Assembly (NCBI GenBank): GCA_027592155.1
Contig: JAQCKY010000063.1
Coordinates: 1-8,634, forward strand
Direction of reading: 5' to 3'
Source of the DNA: Pseudomonadota bacterium
Lineage (GTDB): Bacteria; Pseudomonadota; Alphaproteobacteria; Rhodospirillales; UBA2165
DNA: 8,634 nt
Position 1 is the stretch's first letter. The number at the start of each line of letters is the position of its first letter. The position numbers were made by a program, and so were the translations under genes. The notes under the pieces are model-generated. The model made no database searches. It was not told where the DNA came from and saw only the letters and a list, made by a program, of their open reading frames with translations. Shown here in pieces: positions 1-7,695 of this stretch.

Positions 1-1
1 A

Positions 2-1384
2 AAAGGCCCGGTGGTGTTGTTTGAAAACGTCGTCGACGGGCAAGGCCGAAAACAGAGCATGCCGGTGCTGGTGAACCTGTTCGGCACCGTCGACCGGGTG
101 GCGTCGGCAATGGAACAGACGCCCGAGACCCTCCGCGAATTAGGCGAGACCCTTGCCTTTTTGCGCCAGCCGGAGCCGCCCGCAGGCATCCGCGACGCTC
201 TCGACAAACTTCCGATGGCGAAAAAAGCGCTTACGATGCGGCCGAAAACCGTTCGCAGCGCTGCTTGTCAGGAGATTGTGCTCACGGGAGATCAGATCGA
301 TCTCGGCATGTTGCCCGTGCAAGGCTGCTGGCCGGATGAGCCCGCGCCGTTGATCACCTGGCCGCTGGTCGTCACCCAGGACCCGGCCGACGGCGGCTCG
401 GATAAGTTCAATATCGGCATCTACCGAATGCAGGTTTTAGGCAAGGACAAGACGATCATGCGGTGGCTCAGACACCGTGGCGGCGCGCAACATCATGCAA
501 AAGCCAAAGAGGGCACGGCGAGCTCGATCCCCTGCGCGGTGGTGATCGGCGCCGATCCGGCGACCATTGTCGCCGCCGTCGCGCCGGTCCCGGAAACCCT
601 GTCCGAATACCAGTTCGCCGGATTGTTACGGGGCGAGAAATTATCCCTGGTCGATTGCAAGACGGTGCCGCTGAAAGTCCCCGCCGAAGCCGAAATCGTG
701 CTCGAAGGGCATGTTTCGCTCTCGGAAACAGCGCCCGAGGGCCCTTATGGCGACCATACCGGCTATTATAATGGGGTGGAGACCTTCCCCGTCTTCACGG
801 TCAGTGCGATGACCATGCGGCGCGATCCGATCTACCTCTCGACCTTTACCGGCCGCCCCCCCGATGAGCCGTCGGTGCTGGGCGAGGCGTTGAATGAGGT
901 GTTCATTCCCCTGCTGGTCCAACAATTTCCCGAGATCGTCGATTTCTGGCTGCCGCCGGAGGGATGCTCCTACCGCATTGCCGTCGTCTCGATCCGCAAA
1001 TCCTATCCTGGCCACGCCAAGCGGATCATGATGGCCGTCTGGTCGTATCTGAAGCAGTTCATGTACACCAAGTTCGTCATTGTCGTTGACGACGATATCA
1101 ATGCCCGGGATTGGAAAGATGTGATGTGGGCGATCTCGACCCGAATGGACCCGGTGCGCGACATTACGCTTGTGGAAGGCACCCCCATCGACTATCTCGA
1201 CTTTGCATCCCCTGTCTCGGGGCTCGGCGGCAAGATCGGCCTCGACGCCACCAACAAAATACCACCGGAGACAAACCGGGAGTGGGGCCGCAAAATCAGG
1301 ATGTCCGACGAGGTCATCGAAAAAATTCCCGCCGACTGGGACCGTCTCGGCCTCCCGGGATCCGGCAAGCCGATTTGGAAATAG
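2..1384 (+). CDS. ubiD: UbiD-family decarboxylase (probable 3-octaprenyl-4-hydroxybenzoate carboxy-lyase), 5' end cut off by window
   Basis: UbiD enzymes use prenylated FMN and a metal ion to decarboxylate aromatic or unsaturated acids; the classical member removes the carboxyl group of polyprenyl-4-hydroxybenzoate in ubiquinone synthesis. The reading frame is open from base 2 and the residues before the first GTG (base 11) continue the family pattern (KGPVVLFENV), so that GTG is not the start; about 40 N-terminal residues appear to be missing. Numbering from the codon at base 11, visible hallmarks are MPVLVNLFGT near the N-terminus, NIGIYRMQ (134-141), RWLRHRGGAQHH (151-162) in the cofactor/metal site region, and EGPYGDHTGYY (243-253). 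About 460 residues are visible against roughly 490-500 for E. coli UbiD. No UbiX (prFMN synthase) gene is in view. The family is certain; the substrate is inferred, since UbiD paralogues act on many acids. It probably shares a transcript with pmbA, 5 bases downstream. Confidence 0.9.
   Translation, partial: KGPVVLFENVVDGQGRKQSMPVLVNLFGTVDRVASAMEQTPETLRELGETLAFLRQPEPPAGIRDALDKLPMAKKALTMRPKTVRSAACQEIVLTGDQIDLGMLPVQGCWPDEPAPLITWPLVVTQDPADGGSDKFNIGIYRMQVLGKDKTIMRWLRHRGGAQHHAKAKEGTASSIPCAVVIGADPATIVAAVAPVPETLSEYQFAGLLRGEKLSLVDCKTVPLKVPAEAEIVLEGHVSLSETAPEGPYGDHTGYYNGVETFPVFTVSAMTMRRDPIYLSTFTGRPPDEPSVLGEALNEVFIPLLVQQFPEIVDFWLPPEGCSYRIAVVSIRKSYPGHAKRIMMAVWSYLKQFMYTKFVIVVDDDINARDWKDVMWAISTRMDPVRDITLVEGTPIDYLDFASPVSGLGGKIGLDATNKIPPETNREWGRKIRMSDEVIEKIPADWDRLGLPGSGKPIWK
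1377..1381 (+). promoter_or_regulatory. Shine-Dalgarno-like site of pmbA
   Basis: GGAAA sits 8 bases before the ATG at 1390 and overlaps the last codons of the upstream ubiD gene. It supports 1390 as the pmbA start. The open frame extends further upstream, but that part lies inside ubiD and does not resemble the PmbA family. The match to the anti-SD sequence is only partial. Confidence 0.45.
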
Positions 1385-1389
1385 ACATT

Positions 1390-2733
1390 ATGAGCACCCC
1401 GCAGGACCCACTCAATCTTTTGACCGACCTCCTCGCCAAGGCGACCCAGGCCGGCGCCGAAAGCGCCGATGCGGTTTATGTGGACAGCGTTTCTTTATCG
1501 GTCTCCCAACGGCTGGGGAACCCGGAAAAGCTCGAACGATCCGAGAGTTCCGATATCGGGCTACGGGTGTTTGTCGGCCATCAGCAAGCCATCGTCTCGT
1601 CGTCGGACATGACCGCCGAGGCGCTGGAGGAGATCGTCACCCGGGCCGTCGCCATGGCGCGGTCGGTCCCGGAAGACCCTTATTGCGGCCTGGCAGATGC
1701 GAACCAGATCGCAACCGACATCCCCTCGCTCGATATTTGCGACGATAGCGAGCCTTCGGCGGAGACCTTGGTTGCCTGGGCTAACGAAGCGGAAGAAGCG
1801 GCACGCGCCGTGCCCGGTGTCACCAATTCCGAGGGTGCGGAAGCCGGGTGGGGCCGCGCCGAGGTCGCCGTTGCCGCGACCAACGGTTTTGCTCAGACCT
1901 ATGCGGGCTCCCACTTTTCCCTGGCCGCATCGGTTCTCGCCGGGGAAGGCACGGCGATGGAGCGGGATTACGATTATAGCGGCGCCGTCTATGGCAGCGA
2001 CCTCTGGGCGCCCGCCGAGATCGGACGGAGCGCCGGCGAAAAAGCGGTAAAACGGTTGTCGCCCCGCAAGGTCGAAACCAGTCAGGTTCCAGTGATTTAC
2101 GATCCCCGTGTCTCGCGCAGCATGCTTTCCCATTTGAGCAGCGCCATAAACGGCAGCTCAATCGCCCGGAAAACCAGCTTTCTGATGGATAAAATGGGGC
2201 AGCAGATTTTTGCCTCGGGGATTACCGTGGTCGACGATCCTCACCGATCCCGAGGGTTGCGGTCCAAACCGTTTGACGGCGAAGGGATCGCCAATAAACG
2301 GCGCGAAGTCATCCAGGACGGAAAACTGACAACCTGGATCATGGATCTTCGGTCCTCCCGCCAGCTTGGACTGGAAACCACCGGACATGCGTCGCGGGGA
2401 ACCGGATCGCCGCCCTCACCCGCCGTGACCAACCTTTATCTCGCCGCCGGTGAGGCATCCCCGGAAGAGCTGATCGCCGAAATCAAACAGGGTTTCTATA
2501 TCACCGAGCTGATCGGGATGGGCATCAACGGGCTGACGGGCGATTACAGCCGGGGTGCATCGGGCTATTGGATCGAAAATGGCGCGTTGGCCTATCCGGT
2601 CAGCGAGGTCACCGTGGCGGGCAATCTCAAAGATATGTTCCGCGAAATGGTCCCGGCTAATGATCTGGATTTCCGCTATGGTGTCGATGCGCCAACGCTA
2701 CGGATCGACGGCATGACCGTCGCCGGACTCTAA
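1390..2733 (+). CDS. pmbA: PmbA/TldE, TldD-PmbA family metalloprotease subunit
   Basis: PmbA (TldE) pairs with TldD in a cytoplasmic metalloprotease complex that degrades unfolded peptides; in E. coli it is needed for microcin B17 maturation and for CcdA turnover. The 447-residue product matches the usual size (E. coli about 450). The strongest signature is GINGLTGDYSRGASGYWIENG (residues 378-398), followed by AYPVSEVTVAGNL and the C-terminal LRIDGMTVAGL. No HExxxH zinc motif is seen; that motif belongs to TldD, so its absence fits the PmbA subunit. The frame is open back to 1111, but the extra part lies inside ubiD in another frame and is not family-like; the ATG at 1390 has GGAAA 8 bases upstream. 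It follows ubiD by 5 bases, suggesting co-transcription. No tldD is present in the window, so the partner must be encoded elsewhere. Confidence 0.93.
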   Translation: MSTPQDPLNLLTDLLAKATQAGAESADAVYVDSVSLSVSQRLGNPEKLERSESSDIGLRVFVGHQQAIVSSSDMTAEALEEIVTRAVAMARSVPEDPYCGLADANQIATDIPSLDICDDSEPSAETLVAWANEAEEAARAVPGVTNSEGAEAGWGRAEVAVAATNGFAQTYAGSHFSLAASVLAGEGTAMERDYDYSGAVYGSDLWAPAEIGRSAGEKAVKRLSPRKVETSQVPVIYDPRVSRSMLSHLSSAINGSSIARKTSFLMDKMGQQIFASGITVVDDPHRSRGLRSKPFDGEGIANKRREVIQDGKLTTWIMDLRSSRQLGLETTGHASRGTGSPPSPAVTNLYLAAGEASPEELIAEIKQGFYITELIGMGINGLTGDYSRGASGYWIENGALAYPVSEVTVAGNLKDMFREMVPANDLDFRYGVDAPTLRIDGMTVAGL

Positions 2734-2770
2734 GCCCCAATATCCCGATAATCGACGTTTCAAACCGAGT

Positions 2771-2799
2771 TTGGCCGCAGACTCCCTTCATGCTATGTT
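2771..2799 (+). promoter_or_regulatory. Candidate sigma70-type promoter for the lipid A operon
   Basis: In the 81-base gap after pmbA there is TTGGCC (2771-2776, -35, 4 of 6 consensus matches), a spacer of exactly 17 bases, and TATGTT (2794-2799, -10, 4 of 6) directly preceded by an extended -10 triplet TGC (2791-2793). It is the only gap of this size between genes in the window, and it lies just upstream of the five-gene lipid A run. The predicted transcription start is near 2806. No operator or hairpin was recognised around it. This is a sequence-based inference. Confidence 0.5.
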
Positions 2800-2814
2800 C
2801 CGCGCCAACAGCCG

Positions 2815-4641
2815 TTGGACACGAGTTTGGCCGACCTAACGACACAAAATAATTCAACCGCCGCCTTGATGGGCCGCCTCGCCCGCGAGAGCATCCGGCC
2901 CTATATTGGATGGATCGGGCTTGCCCTCGTTTGCATGGCGCTGGTCGCCGGTGCGACGGCCGCCAGCGCGTGGCTGATGAAGCCCATCATCAACGATGTT
3001 TTTGTTGCCAAAAATAAGGAATTTCTGATTCCGATCAGCCTTGCGGTGCTGGTTACCTTTGGGATCAAAGGCCTCGCCAATTACGGCCAATCGGTCCTGA
3101 TGAGCTTCGTCGGGCAGCGTATCATTACCGACACCCAGCACCGGCTCTACGCCCATTTGAGCCGTATGGAACTGGGGTTCTTTCACCGGACCCAGACCGG
3201 CACGCTGATTTCGCGCTTTACCATCGACATTAATATGATGCGGGCGGCGGTTTCCAATACGCTGACCGGCATCGGCAAGGATTTCCTCACGCTGATCGGC
3301 CTCGTGATCGTGATGTTTTTCCAAGACTGGATTTTGGCGCTCATTGCATTTGTGGTCTTTCCCATCGCCATCCTGCCGATTGTAAAATTGGGACAGCGTA
3401 TCCGGAAGGTGACGGTTAACACGCAAGAAGAGATGGGCCAGCTCACCACTCTCCTGGAACAAACCTTTCAAGGGGCACGGGTCGTCAAGGCCTACGGGAT
3501 GGAGGAGTACGAAAAATCACGCGTGCGCGCCATCGCCGAGCGGGTCTTCCAGCTTGTGTTCAAGTCTTCGCGGATTCGCTCCCTGGCCAGCCCCATCATG
3601 GAAACCCTCGGCGGAACGGCGGTCGCGCTGGTGATTTTCTATGGCGGCTTCCGGGTTATCGAGAACTCGATGGACCCCGGCGCTTTCTTCGCCTTCATCA
3701 CCGCCCTGCTGCTCGCTTACGAGCCGATGAAGCGCCTCGCCAATCTCAATGCCAGCCTGCAAGAAGGGCTAGCCGGGGCGCAGCGCCTGTTTGCGTTGCT
3801 GGATATCGAACCTGAAATTATCGACGCGCCCAATGCCCAGCCCCTGGCCATCACCGAGGGCCATGTGCAGATCGAGAACATCCATTTTGCCTATGAGCCG
3901 GGTCGGTCGGCGCTGGACGGTATTTCGCTGGATGTTCCGGCCGGGAAATTGGTGGCCCTGGTCGGCGCGTCGGGTGCCGGGAAATCGACGATCATGAACT
4001 TGATCCCGCGGTTTTATGACGTCGAGGGCGGGCGCATTCTGGTCGACGGAACCGACATCCGGGATGTCACGATGGAATCCTTGCGCGCTTCCATCGCCCT
4101 CGTCAGCCAGGAAATCACCATGTTCGACGATACGGTTCGGGCCAACATCGCCTATGGCCGCATGGATGCGACCGAGGAAGAGATCGTCGCCGCGGCAAAG
4201 GCGGCGGCGGCCCATGACTTCATCATCGAGATGGCCGACGGCTACGATACTTACGTCGGCGAACGGGGCACAAAGGTTTCAGGCGGTCAGCGGCAGCGGC
4301 TGGCCATCGCCCGGGCGATGCTGAAAGACGCGCCGATCCTGTTGCTGGACGAGGCGACCTCGGCGTTGGACACGGAATCCGAGCGCCAGGTTCAGGCGGC
4401 GCTGGAGGTCTTGACCAAAGGGCGCACTACTCTCGTCATCGCGCACAGGCTATCGACGGTGGTGAACGCCGACCTCATCCATGTTATCGATGGCGGCAAA
4501 CTGATCGAATCCGGCACCCATGACGAGCTGATCTCGAAAAGTGGAACCTATGCCCATCTTTACGACTTGCAGTTCGGTGGCCAGTCCGATGCCTCTCCTG
4601 ACGTGGATATAGAACCGGCAACCGCGATCGCCGGCGAATAA
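2815..4641 (+). CDS. msbA: MsbA-type lipid A export ABC transporter (fused permease and ATPase)
   Basis: A half-size ABC exporter that works as a homodimer in the inner membrane; MsbA flips core-lipid A from the inner to the outer leaflet using ATP. The product (608 residues from TTG 2815; MsbA is about 580) has an N-terminal membrane domain of about six helices, the first near residues 33-55 and the others clustered near 70-92, 154-190 and 265-308. The C-terminal ATPase has Walker A GASGAGKST (384-392), Q-loop Q432, signature SGGQ (489-492), Walker B LLLDE ending in D512-E513, and switch His544. All catalytic residues are intact. The start is uncertain: TTG 2815, TTG 2827 (GGA 7 bases before it) and ATG 2869 (no SD) are all possible, and the first helix begins after all three. 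The lipid A role is inferred from family resemblance plus the four lipid A genes directly downstream; another lipid or drug substrate cannot be excluded by sequence alone. Confidence 0.88.
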   Translation: MDTSLADLTTQNNSTAALMGRLARESIRPYIGWIGLALVCMALVAGATAASAWLMKPIINDVFVAKNKEFLIPISLAVLVTFGIKGLANYGQSVLMSFVGQRIITDTQHRLYAHLSRMELGFFHRTQTGTLISRFTIDINMMRAAVSNTLTGIGKDFLTLIGLVIVMFFQDWILALIAFVVFPIAILPIVKLGQRIRKVTVNTQEEMGQLTTLLEQTFQGARVVKAYGMEEYEKSRVRAIAERVFQLVFKSSRIRSLASPIMETLGGTAVALVIFYGGFRVIENSMDPGAFFAFITALLLAYEPMKRLANLNASLQEGLAGAQRLFALLDIEPEIIDAPNAQPLAITEGHVQIENIHFAYEPGRSALDGISLDVPAGKLVALVGASGAGKSTIMNLIPRFYDVEGGRILVDGTDIRDVTMESLRASIALVSQEITMFDDTVRANIAYGRMDATEEEIVAAAKAAAAHDFIIEMADGYDTYVGERGTKVSGGQRQRLAIARAMLKDAPILLLDEATSALDTESERQVQAALEVLTKGRTTLVIAHRLSTVVNADLIHVIDGGKLIESGTHDELISKSGTYAHLYDLQFGGQSDASPDVDIEPATAIAGE

Positions 4642-4662
4642 AGCCGGAACGCTTGGAACCCG

Positions 4663-5388
4663 ATGGCGACCCCTAAAACCGTAAAAAACATCCTCCGCAG
4701 CGCCGCGATGCGTAACGTCTTATGCTGGGCGGTCGCGACCTACATCAGACTTGTCTGGAAGACAGGCCACTGGGCGGTGATCAATGACGCGGTTCCGGAG
4801 CAACTAAACCGTGACGGCAGATCGGCGATCATTTGTTTCTGGCACGGCCGGCTGTTGATGATGCCCTTCGCCTGGCGATGGCGGCAGGCATTCTTTATGC
4901 TGATTTCCCAACATGCCGATGGTCGGATGATCTCTCAAACGGTCGGACATTTTGGGTTTCAAACGATTGCCGGGTCGACAAGCAGAGGCGGCGCCAACGC
5001 CTTGAGGGAAATGGTTCGAACACTCAACAGGGGCGACTTTGTCGGGGTCACCCCTGACGGGCCGCGCGGGCCCCGGATGCGGGCGAGCAGAGGGCTGATC
5101 AACATGGCCCGCCTGACCGGCGCACCGCTTCTCCCCATCGCTTACAGCAGCCGCCGGGGGAAGCGTTTGAAAAGCTGGGACCGGTTCCTCATCGCTCATC
5201 CCTTTTCCGGCGGCGCCATCGTCTGGGGAGAGCTTTTGAAAGTTCCAAAGGACCTCGACGAGGCAGGCGTCGAGGCGGCAAGGGTCGAGTTGGAAAACCG
5301 GCTCAATGCCGTCACCGCGGAAGCAGATAAGCTCTGTGGGCAGCCGCCGACCGAACCGGCCGCCGTTGCGGAGGGCACCCCGCTATGA
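4663..5388 (+). CDS. DUF374 lysophospholipid acyltransferase-family protein, LpxJ-like
   Basis: A 241-residue protein of the DUF374 branch of the lysophospholipid acyltransferase superfamily. From memory, the characterised relative is LpxJ of Helicobacter and Campylobacter, which adds a secondary acyl chain at the 3' position of lipid A and stands in for LpxM. Visible marks are FWHGR with His61 (likely catalytic), ADGR (85-88), GSTSRGG (104-110), the family hallmark TPDGPRGPR (130-138), and SWDRF with HPF (171-181). Position +5 after His61 is Met66, so the classical HX4D acidic residue is absent. A hydrophobic N-terminal stretch (about 17-32) could anchor it to the membrane. It starts 21 bases after the transporter gene, with GGAA 4 bases before the ATG, and its TGA overlaps the kdtA ATG. 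Its place between the exporter and kdtA argues for a lipid A role; the exact acyl position and donor are unknown. Confidence 0.87.
   Translation: MATPKTVKNILRSAAMRNVLCWAVATYIRLVWKTGHWAVINDAVPEQLNRDGRSAIICFWHGRLLMMPFAWRWRQAFFMLISQHADGRMISQTVGHFGFQTIAGSTSRGGANALREMVRTLNRGDFVGVTPDGPRGPRMRASRGLINMARLTGAPLLPIAYSSRRGKRLKSWDRFLIAHPFSGGAIVWGELLKVPKDLDEAGVEAARVELENRLNAVTAEADKLCGQPPTEPAAVAEGTPL
5370..5375 (+). promoter_or_regulatory. Strong ribosome binding site of kdtA
   Basis: GGAGGG lies 9 bases before the ATG at 5385, inside the end of the DUF374 gene. It is the best Shine-Dalgarno match in the window and favours 5385 (or the adjacent ATG at 5388) as the kdtA start, within an ATGA stop/start overlap that implies translational coupling. 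Confidence 0.7.
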
Positions 5389-6716
5389 TGCTTCCTCTTT
5401 ATCGGGCAACGACGACCCTTGCCGCCCCGTTCGTTCATCTCTACATCGCGGTGCGCCGGTGGCGCGACAAAGAAGACAGCGCACGTGTCGGCGAACGTTT
5501 CGGCATCGCCAACAAAAGCCGACCGCCGGGGATATTGGTCTGGCTTCACGCGGCGTCGATCGGCGAGTCGCTTTCCATGCTTCCCTTGATCGAGACCCTA
5601 TTGAAGGATCGCCCCTCGATGACGGTTTTGGTCACCACCGGGACCGTCAGTTCGGCCAAGCTGATGGGCGAACGCCTTCCCGACCGGGCCTTTCACCAAT
5701 ATGTGCCGGTGGACCGGGTCGCCTATGCCCGGCGGTTTTTGGACCATTGGCACCCTGACCTGGCGCTCTGGGCCGAAAGCGAATTTTGGCCCAATTTGAT
5801 TTCCGAGTGCCACGCGCGGGGCGTTCCAATGGTCCTGGTGAATGGCCGCATTTCAACCAAATCCTATGCCGGTTGGCAAAAGGCGAGAGGGGTAATCGCC
5901 GAGCTTTTGAAAGATTTTGCCCTGTGTTTCGGCCAGACCCAACTAGACGCGGATCGGCTCAAGAATCTCGGTGCGGTGCAACCGCTCTGTGTGGGAAACC
6001 TTAAATTCGCCGTCCCTCCCTTGCCGGTCGACGACAGCCAGCTCCAACGCTTGTCGGAAACCCTCGCCGACCGCCCCAGATGGCTGGCCGCCAGCACTCA
6101 TCCCGGCGAGGAAGAGATCATCGCCGATGTCCACCGCCGCCTCGCTAAAGTCAGCCCGAACCTTGTTACCTTGATTGCACCGCGCCATCCCGGACGGGGA
6201 GACGATATCGCCGCCCTGCTGCGGGAACGGGGTTTTTCGGTCGCCCAGAGAACCAAAGATCAACCCCTGACCCCCGACGTCGAAATCTATGTTGCCGACA
6301 CACTGGGGGAACTTGGTCTGTTTTACCGGCTGGTCGACATCGCCTTTATAGGAAAATCCTTCGTGCCGCTCGGCGGGCAAAATCCACTGGAGGCGCTTCG
6401 CCTGGACTGCGCGGTGTTGCATGGCCCCCATATGGATAATTTCCGCCTCATCGCGGAACAGATGGCAAGCGCCGGGTGCTCGATAGAGGTCGCCGACGGC
6501 ACCATGCTCGGCGAGACCCTTGAGGGTCTGCTTTCCGATCCTGATCGGGTCACGGCTATGATCGGGGACGGCCGAGCATTCGCCGATGGCCAGGCGGAAG
6601 TGATCCACGCGGTCGCCCGGGAAATCGAGGCGATCTTGATGGGGATCGGGCCAGTTGATGGACCAGGGGACGAACACGTAAACGGACCGGCGGCCGGAAC
6701 CGATGCGCACGCCTGA
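5385..6716 (+). CDS. waaA: 3-deoxy-D-manno-octulosonic acid (Kdo) transferase
   Basis: WaaA (KdtA) transfers Kdo from CMP-Kdo to the lipid A precursor at the cytoplasmic face of the inner membrane; it is a GT-B glycosyltransferase. The 443-residue protein has the conserved N-terminal KEDSARVGERFG (29-40), HAASIGES (55-62) with Glu61 at the place of the known catalytic base, ESEFWPN (131-137), GNLKFA (204-209), STHPGEEE (237-244), PRHPGR (266-271), and the donor-site GKSFVPLGGQNPLEA (323-337). The first 20 or so residues may be a membrane anchor. Whether it adds one or more Kdo units cannot be read from sequence. The last 20 or so residues are Gly/Pro/Asp-rich and look like a non-conserved tail; E. 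coli WaaA is about 425 residues. The start overlaps the DUF374 stop by 4 bases and has a strong RBS; the 3' end overlaps lpxK by 14 bases. Confidence 0.96.
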   Translation: MMLPLYRATTTLAAPFVHLYIAVRRWRDKEDSARVGERFGIANKSRPPGILVWLHAASIGESLSMLPLIETLLKDRPSMTVLVTTGTVSSAKLMGERLPDRAFHQYVPVDRVAYARRFLDHWHPDLALWAESEFWPNLISECHARGVPMVLVNGRISTKSYAGWQKARGVIAELLKDFALCFGQTQLDADRLKNLGAVQPLCVGNLKFAVPPLPVDDSQLQRLSETLADRPRWLAASTHPGEEEIIADVHRRLAKVSPNLVTLIAPRHPGRGDDIAALLRERGFSVAQRTKDQPLTPDVEIYVADTLGELGLFYRLVDIAFIGKSFVPLGGQNPLEALRLDCAVLHGPHMDNFRLIAEQMASAGCSIEVADGTMLGETLEGLLSDPDRVTAMIGDGRAFADGQAEVIHAVAREIEAILMGIGPVDGPGDEHVNGPAAGTDAHA

Positions 6717-7692
6717 GTTCTGGTATCGGGAGTCGGGCGGCGCGCTGGCTAGCCTGCTGTCGCCGGTCGGTTTTCTCTATGCCCGTATCGCAGCGGCGCG
6801 CCTCAAGAACAGCGATCCGAAACCGGTCTCGATTCCGGTTATCTGCATCGGCAATATTCTGAGCGGCGGAACCGGCAAGACGCCGGTCGCGCTTTCCATC
6901 GCCCGAAAGCTCCAACAGCGATCCCTCGATGTCCATTTTCTCACACGGGGGTATGGCGGCAACACCGCCGGGCCGCTGCGTGTCGATCCGGCGATCCATA
7001 ACGCCACGGATGTCGGCGACGAAGCCCTGTTGCTTTGCGCACAAGCGCCGACATGGGTGGCGGCGGATCGTCACAAGGGCGCGGAAGCAGCGGTGGCGGC
7101 GGGTGCCGCGGTGATTATCATGGACGATGGGTTCCAAAATCCTGGTCTGCGGAAGGATTTTTCCATATTGGTTTTCAACGGCGCGGATGGGCTCGGAAAC
7201 GGGCATCTTTTTCCCGCCGGCCCTCTCCGGGAAACCTTCGCGGACGGTCTTGAGCGGGCACAGGCCGCCGTCATTATCGGCGAAGACAAACAGCGGCTGG
7301 GAGATCGGATGGCGATCCCTGTTCTCTCCGCCGCATTGGTGCCGGATGACAGCAGCAAATCGCTTGAGGGGCAGAAAGTGGTCGCCTTTGCCGGTATTGG
7401 ACGTCCCGGCAAGTTCTTCGACACCCTTGCCCAGCTCGGCTGCGTTTTGGCCGAAACCCATCCTTTTGCCGATCATCACCCCTATCAAACATCCGAGCTT
7501 ACCCGGCTCAAAGACCGCGCCGAAACACTAGGGGCCCGTCTGGTGACAACCACCAAGGATGCGGCCCGCCTGCCCACGGATTTTTTGCCATTGGTGTCGG
7601 TCATTCCTGTCTCACTGCACTGGACCGATGAAGAAAAGCTGGACCGGCTTCTCGATAATGTTATGAACCCTCCCGAAAAGGGCGGAGTGTAA
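6703..7692 (+). CDS. lpxK: Tetraacyldisaccharide 4'-kinase
   Basis: LpxK phosphorylates the 4' position of the tetraacyl disaccharide 1-phosphate to give lipid IVA; it is a P-loop kinase attached to the inner face of the inner membrane. The 329-residue product (E. coli 328) begins with the usual hydrophobic segment (about 13-33), then the P-loop SGGTGKTP (54-61), RGYGG (82-86), GDEALLL (105-111; Asp106 and Glu107 align with catalytic residues described for Aquifex LpxK), the Walker B-like DDGFQNP (141-147), GHLFPAGPLRE (167-177), AGIGRPGKFF (230-239) and DHHPY (257-261). All key residues are present. The ATG at 6703 lies within the end of kdtA (14-base overlap), with GGAA just upstream, so translation is probably coupled. 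Biochemically it acts before KdtA although encoded after it. Confidence 0.96.
   Translation: MRTPEFWYRESGGALASLLSPVGFLYARIAAARLKNSDPKPVSIPVICIGNILSGGTGKTPVALSIARKLQQRSLDVHFLTRGYGGNTAGPLRVDPAIHNATDVGDEALLLCAQAPTWVAADRHKGAEAAVAAGAAVIIMDDGFQNPGLRKDFSILVFNGADGLGNGHLFPAGPLRETFADGLERAQAAVIIGEDKQRLGDRMAIPVLSAALVPDDSSKSLEGQKVVAFAGIGRPGKFFDTLAQLGCVLAETHPFADHHPYQTSELTRLKDRAETLGARLVTTTKDAARLPTDFLPLVSVIPVSLHWTDEEKLDRLLDNVMNPPEKGGV
7684..7687 (+). promoter_or_regulatory. Ribosome binding site of the lpxL-like gene
   Basis: GGAG lies 8 bases before the ATG at 7696 and inside the last codons of lpxK, supporting 7696 as the start and coupling to lpxK, whose stop codon ends 3 bases before it. Confidence 0.55.
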
Positions 7693-7695
7693 TCG

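Noticed and set aside
1111..1389. N-terminal extension of the pmbA frame
   Set aside because: The frame is open, but this part overlaps ubiD in a different frame, has no PmbA similarity, and a family-consistent ATG with an upstream GGAAA is at 1390.
1170..1748. A 192-codon + strand open frame across the ubiD-pmbA junction
   Set aside because: It is very rich in Arg, Ser and Pro, overlaps two recognised genes, and has no family signature; it is a shadow frame.
2734..2770. Possible terminator after pmbA
   Set aside because: No stem of useful length followed by a T-run could be found between the pmbA stop and the promoter; read-through into the lipid A operon is possible.
2854..3471. A 205-codon - strand open frame opposite the transporter membrane domain
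   Set aside because: It is fully antisense to a well-supported gene, and its composition (many His, Asp, Gln, Arg) is typical of complement-strand reading of hydrophobic codons.
6556..7488. A 310-codon open frame on the - strand opposite lpxK and the end of kdtA
   Set aside because: It lies antisense to lpxK, whose motifs are unmistakable. Its translation is Arg/Gly/Pro-rich with no recognisable domain, as expected of a mirror frame in GC-rich coding DNA.
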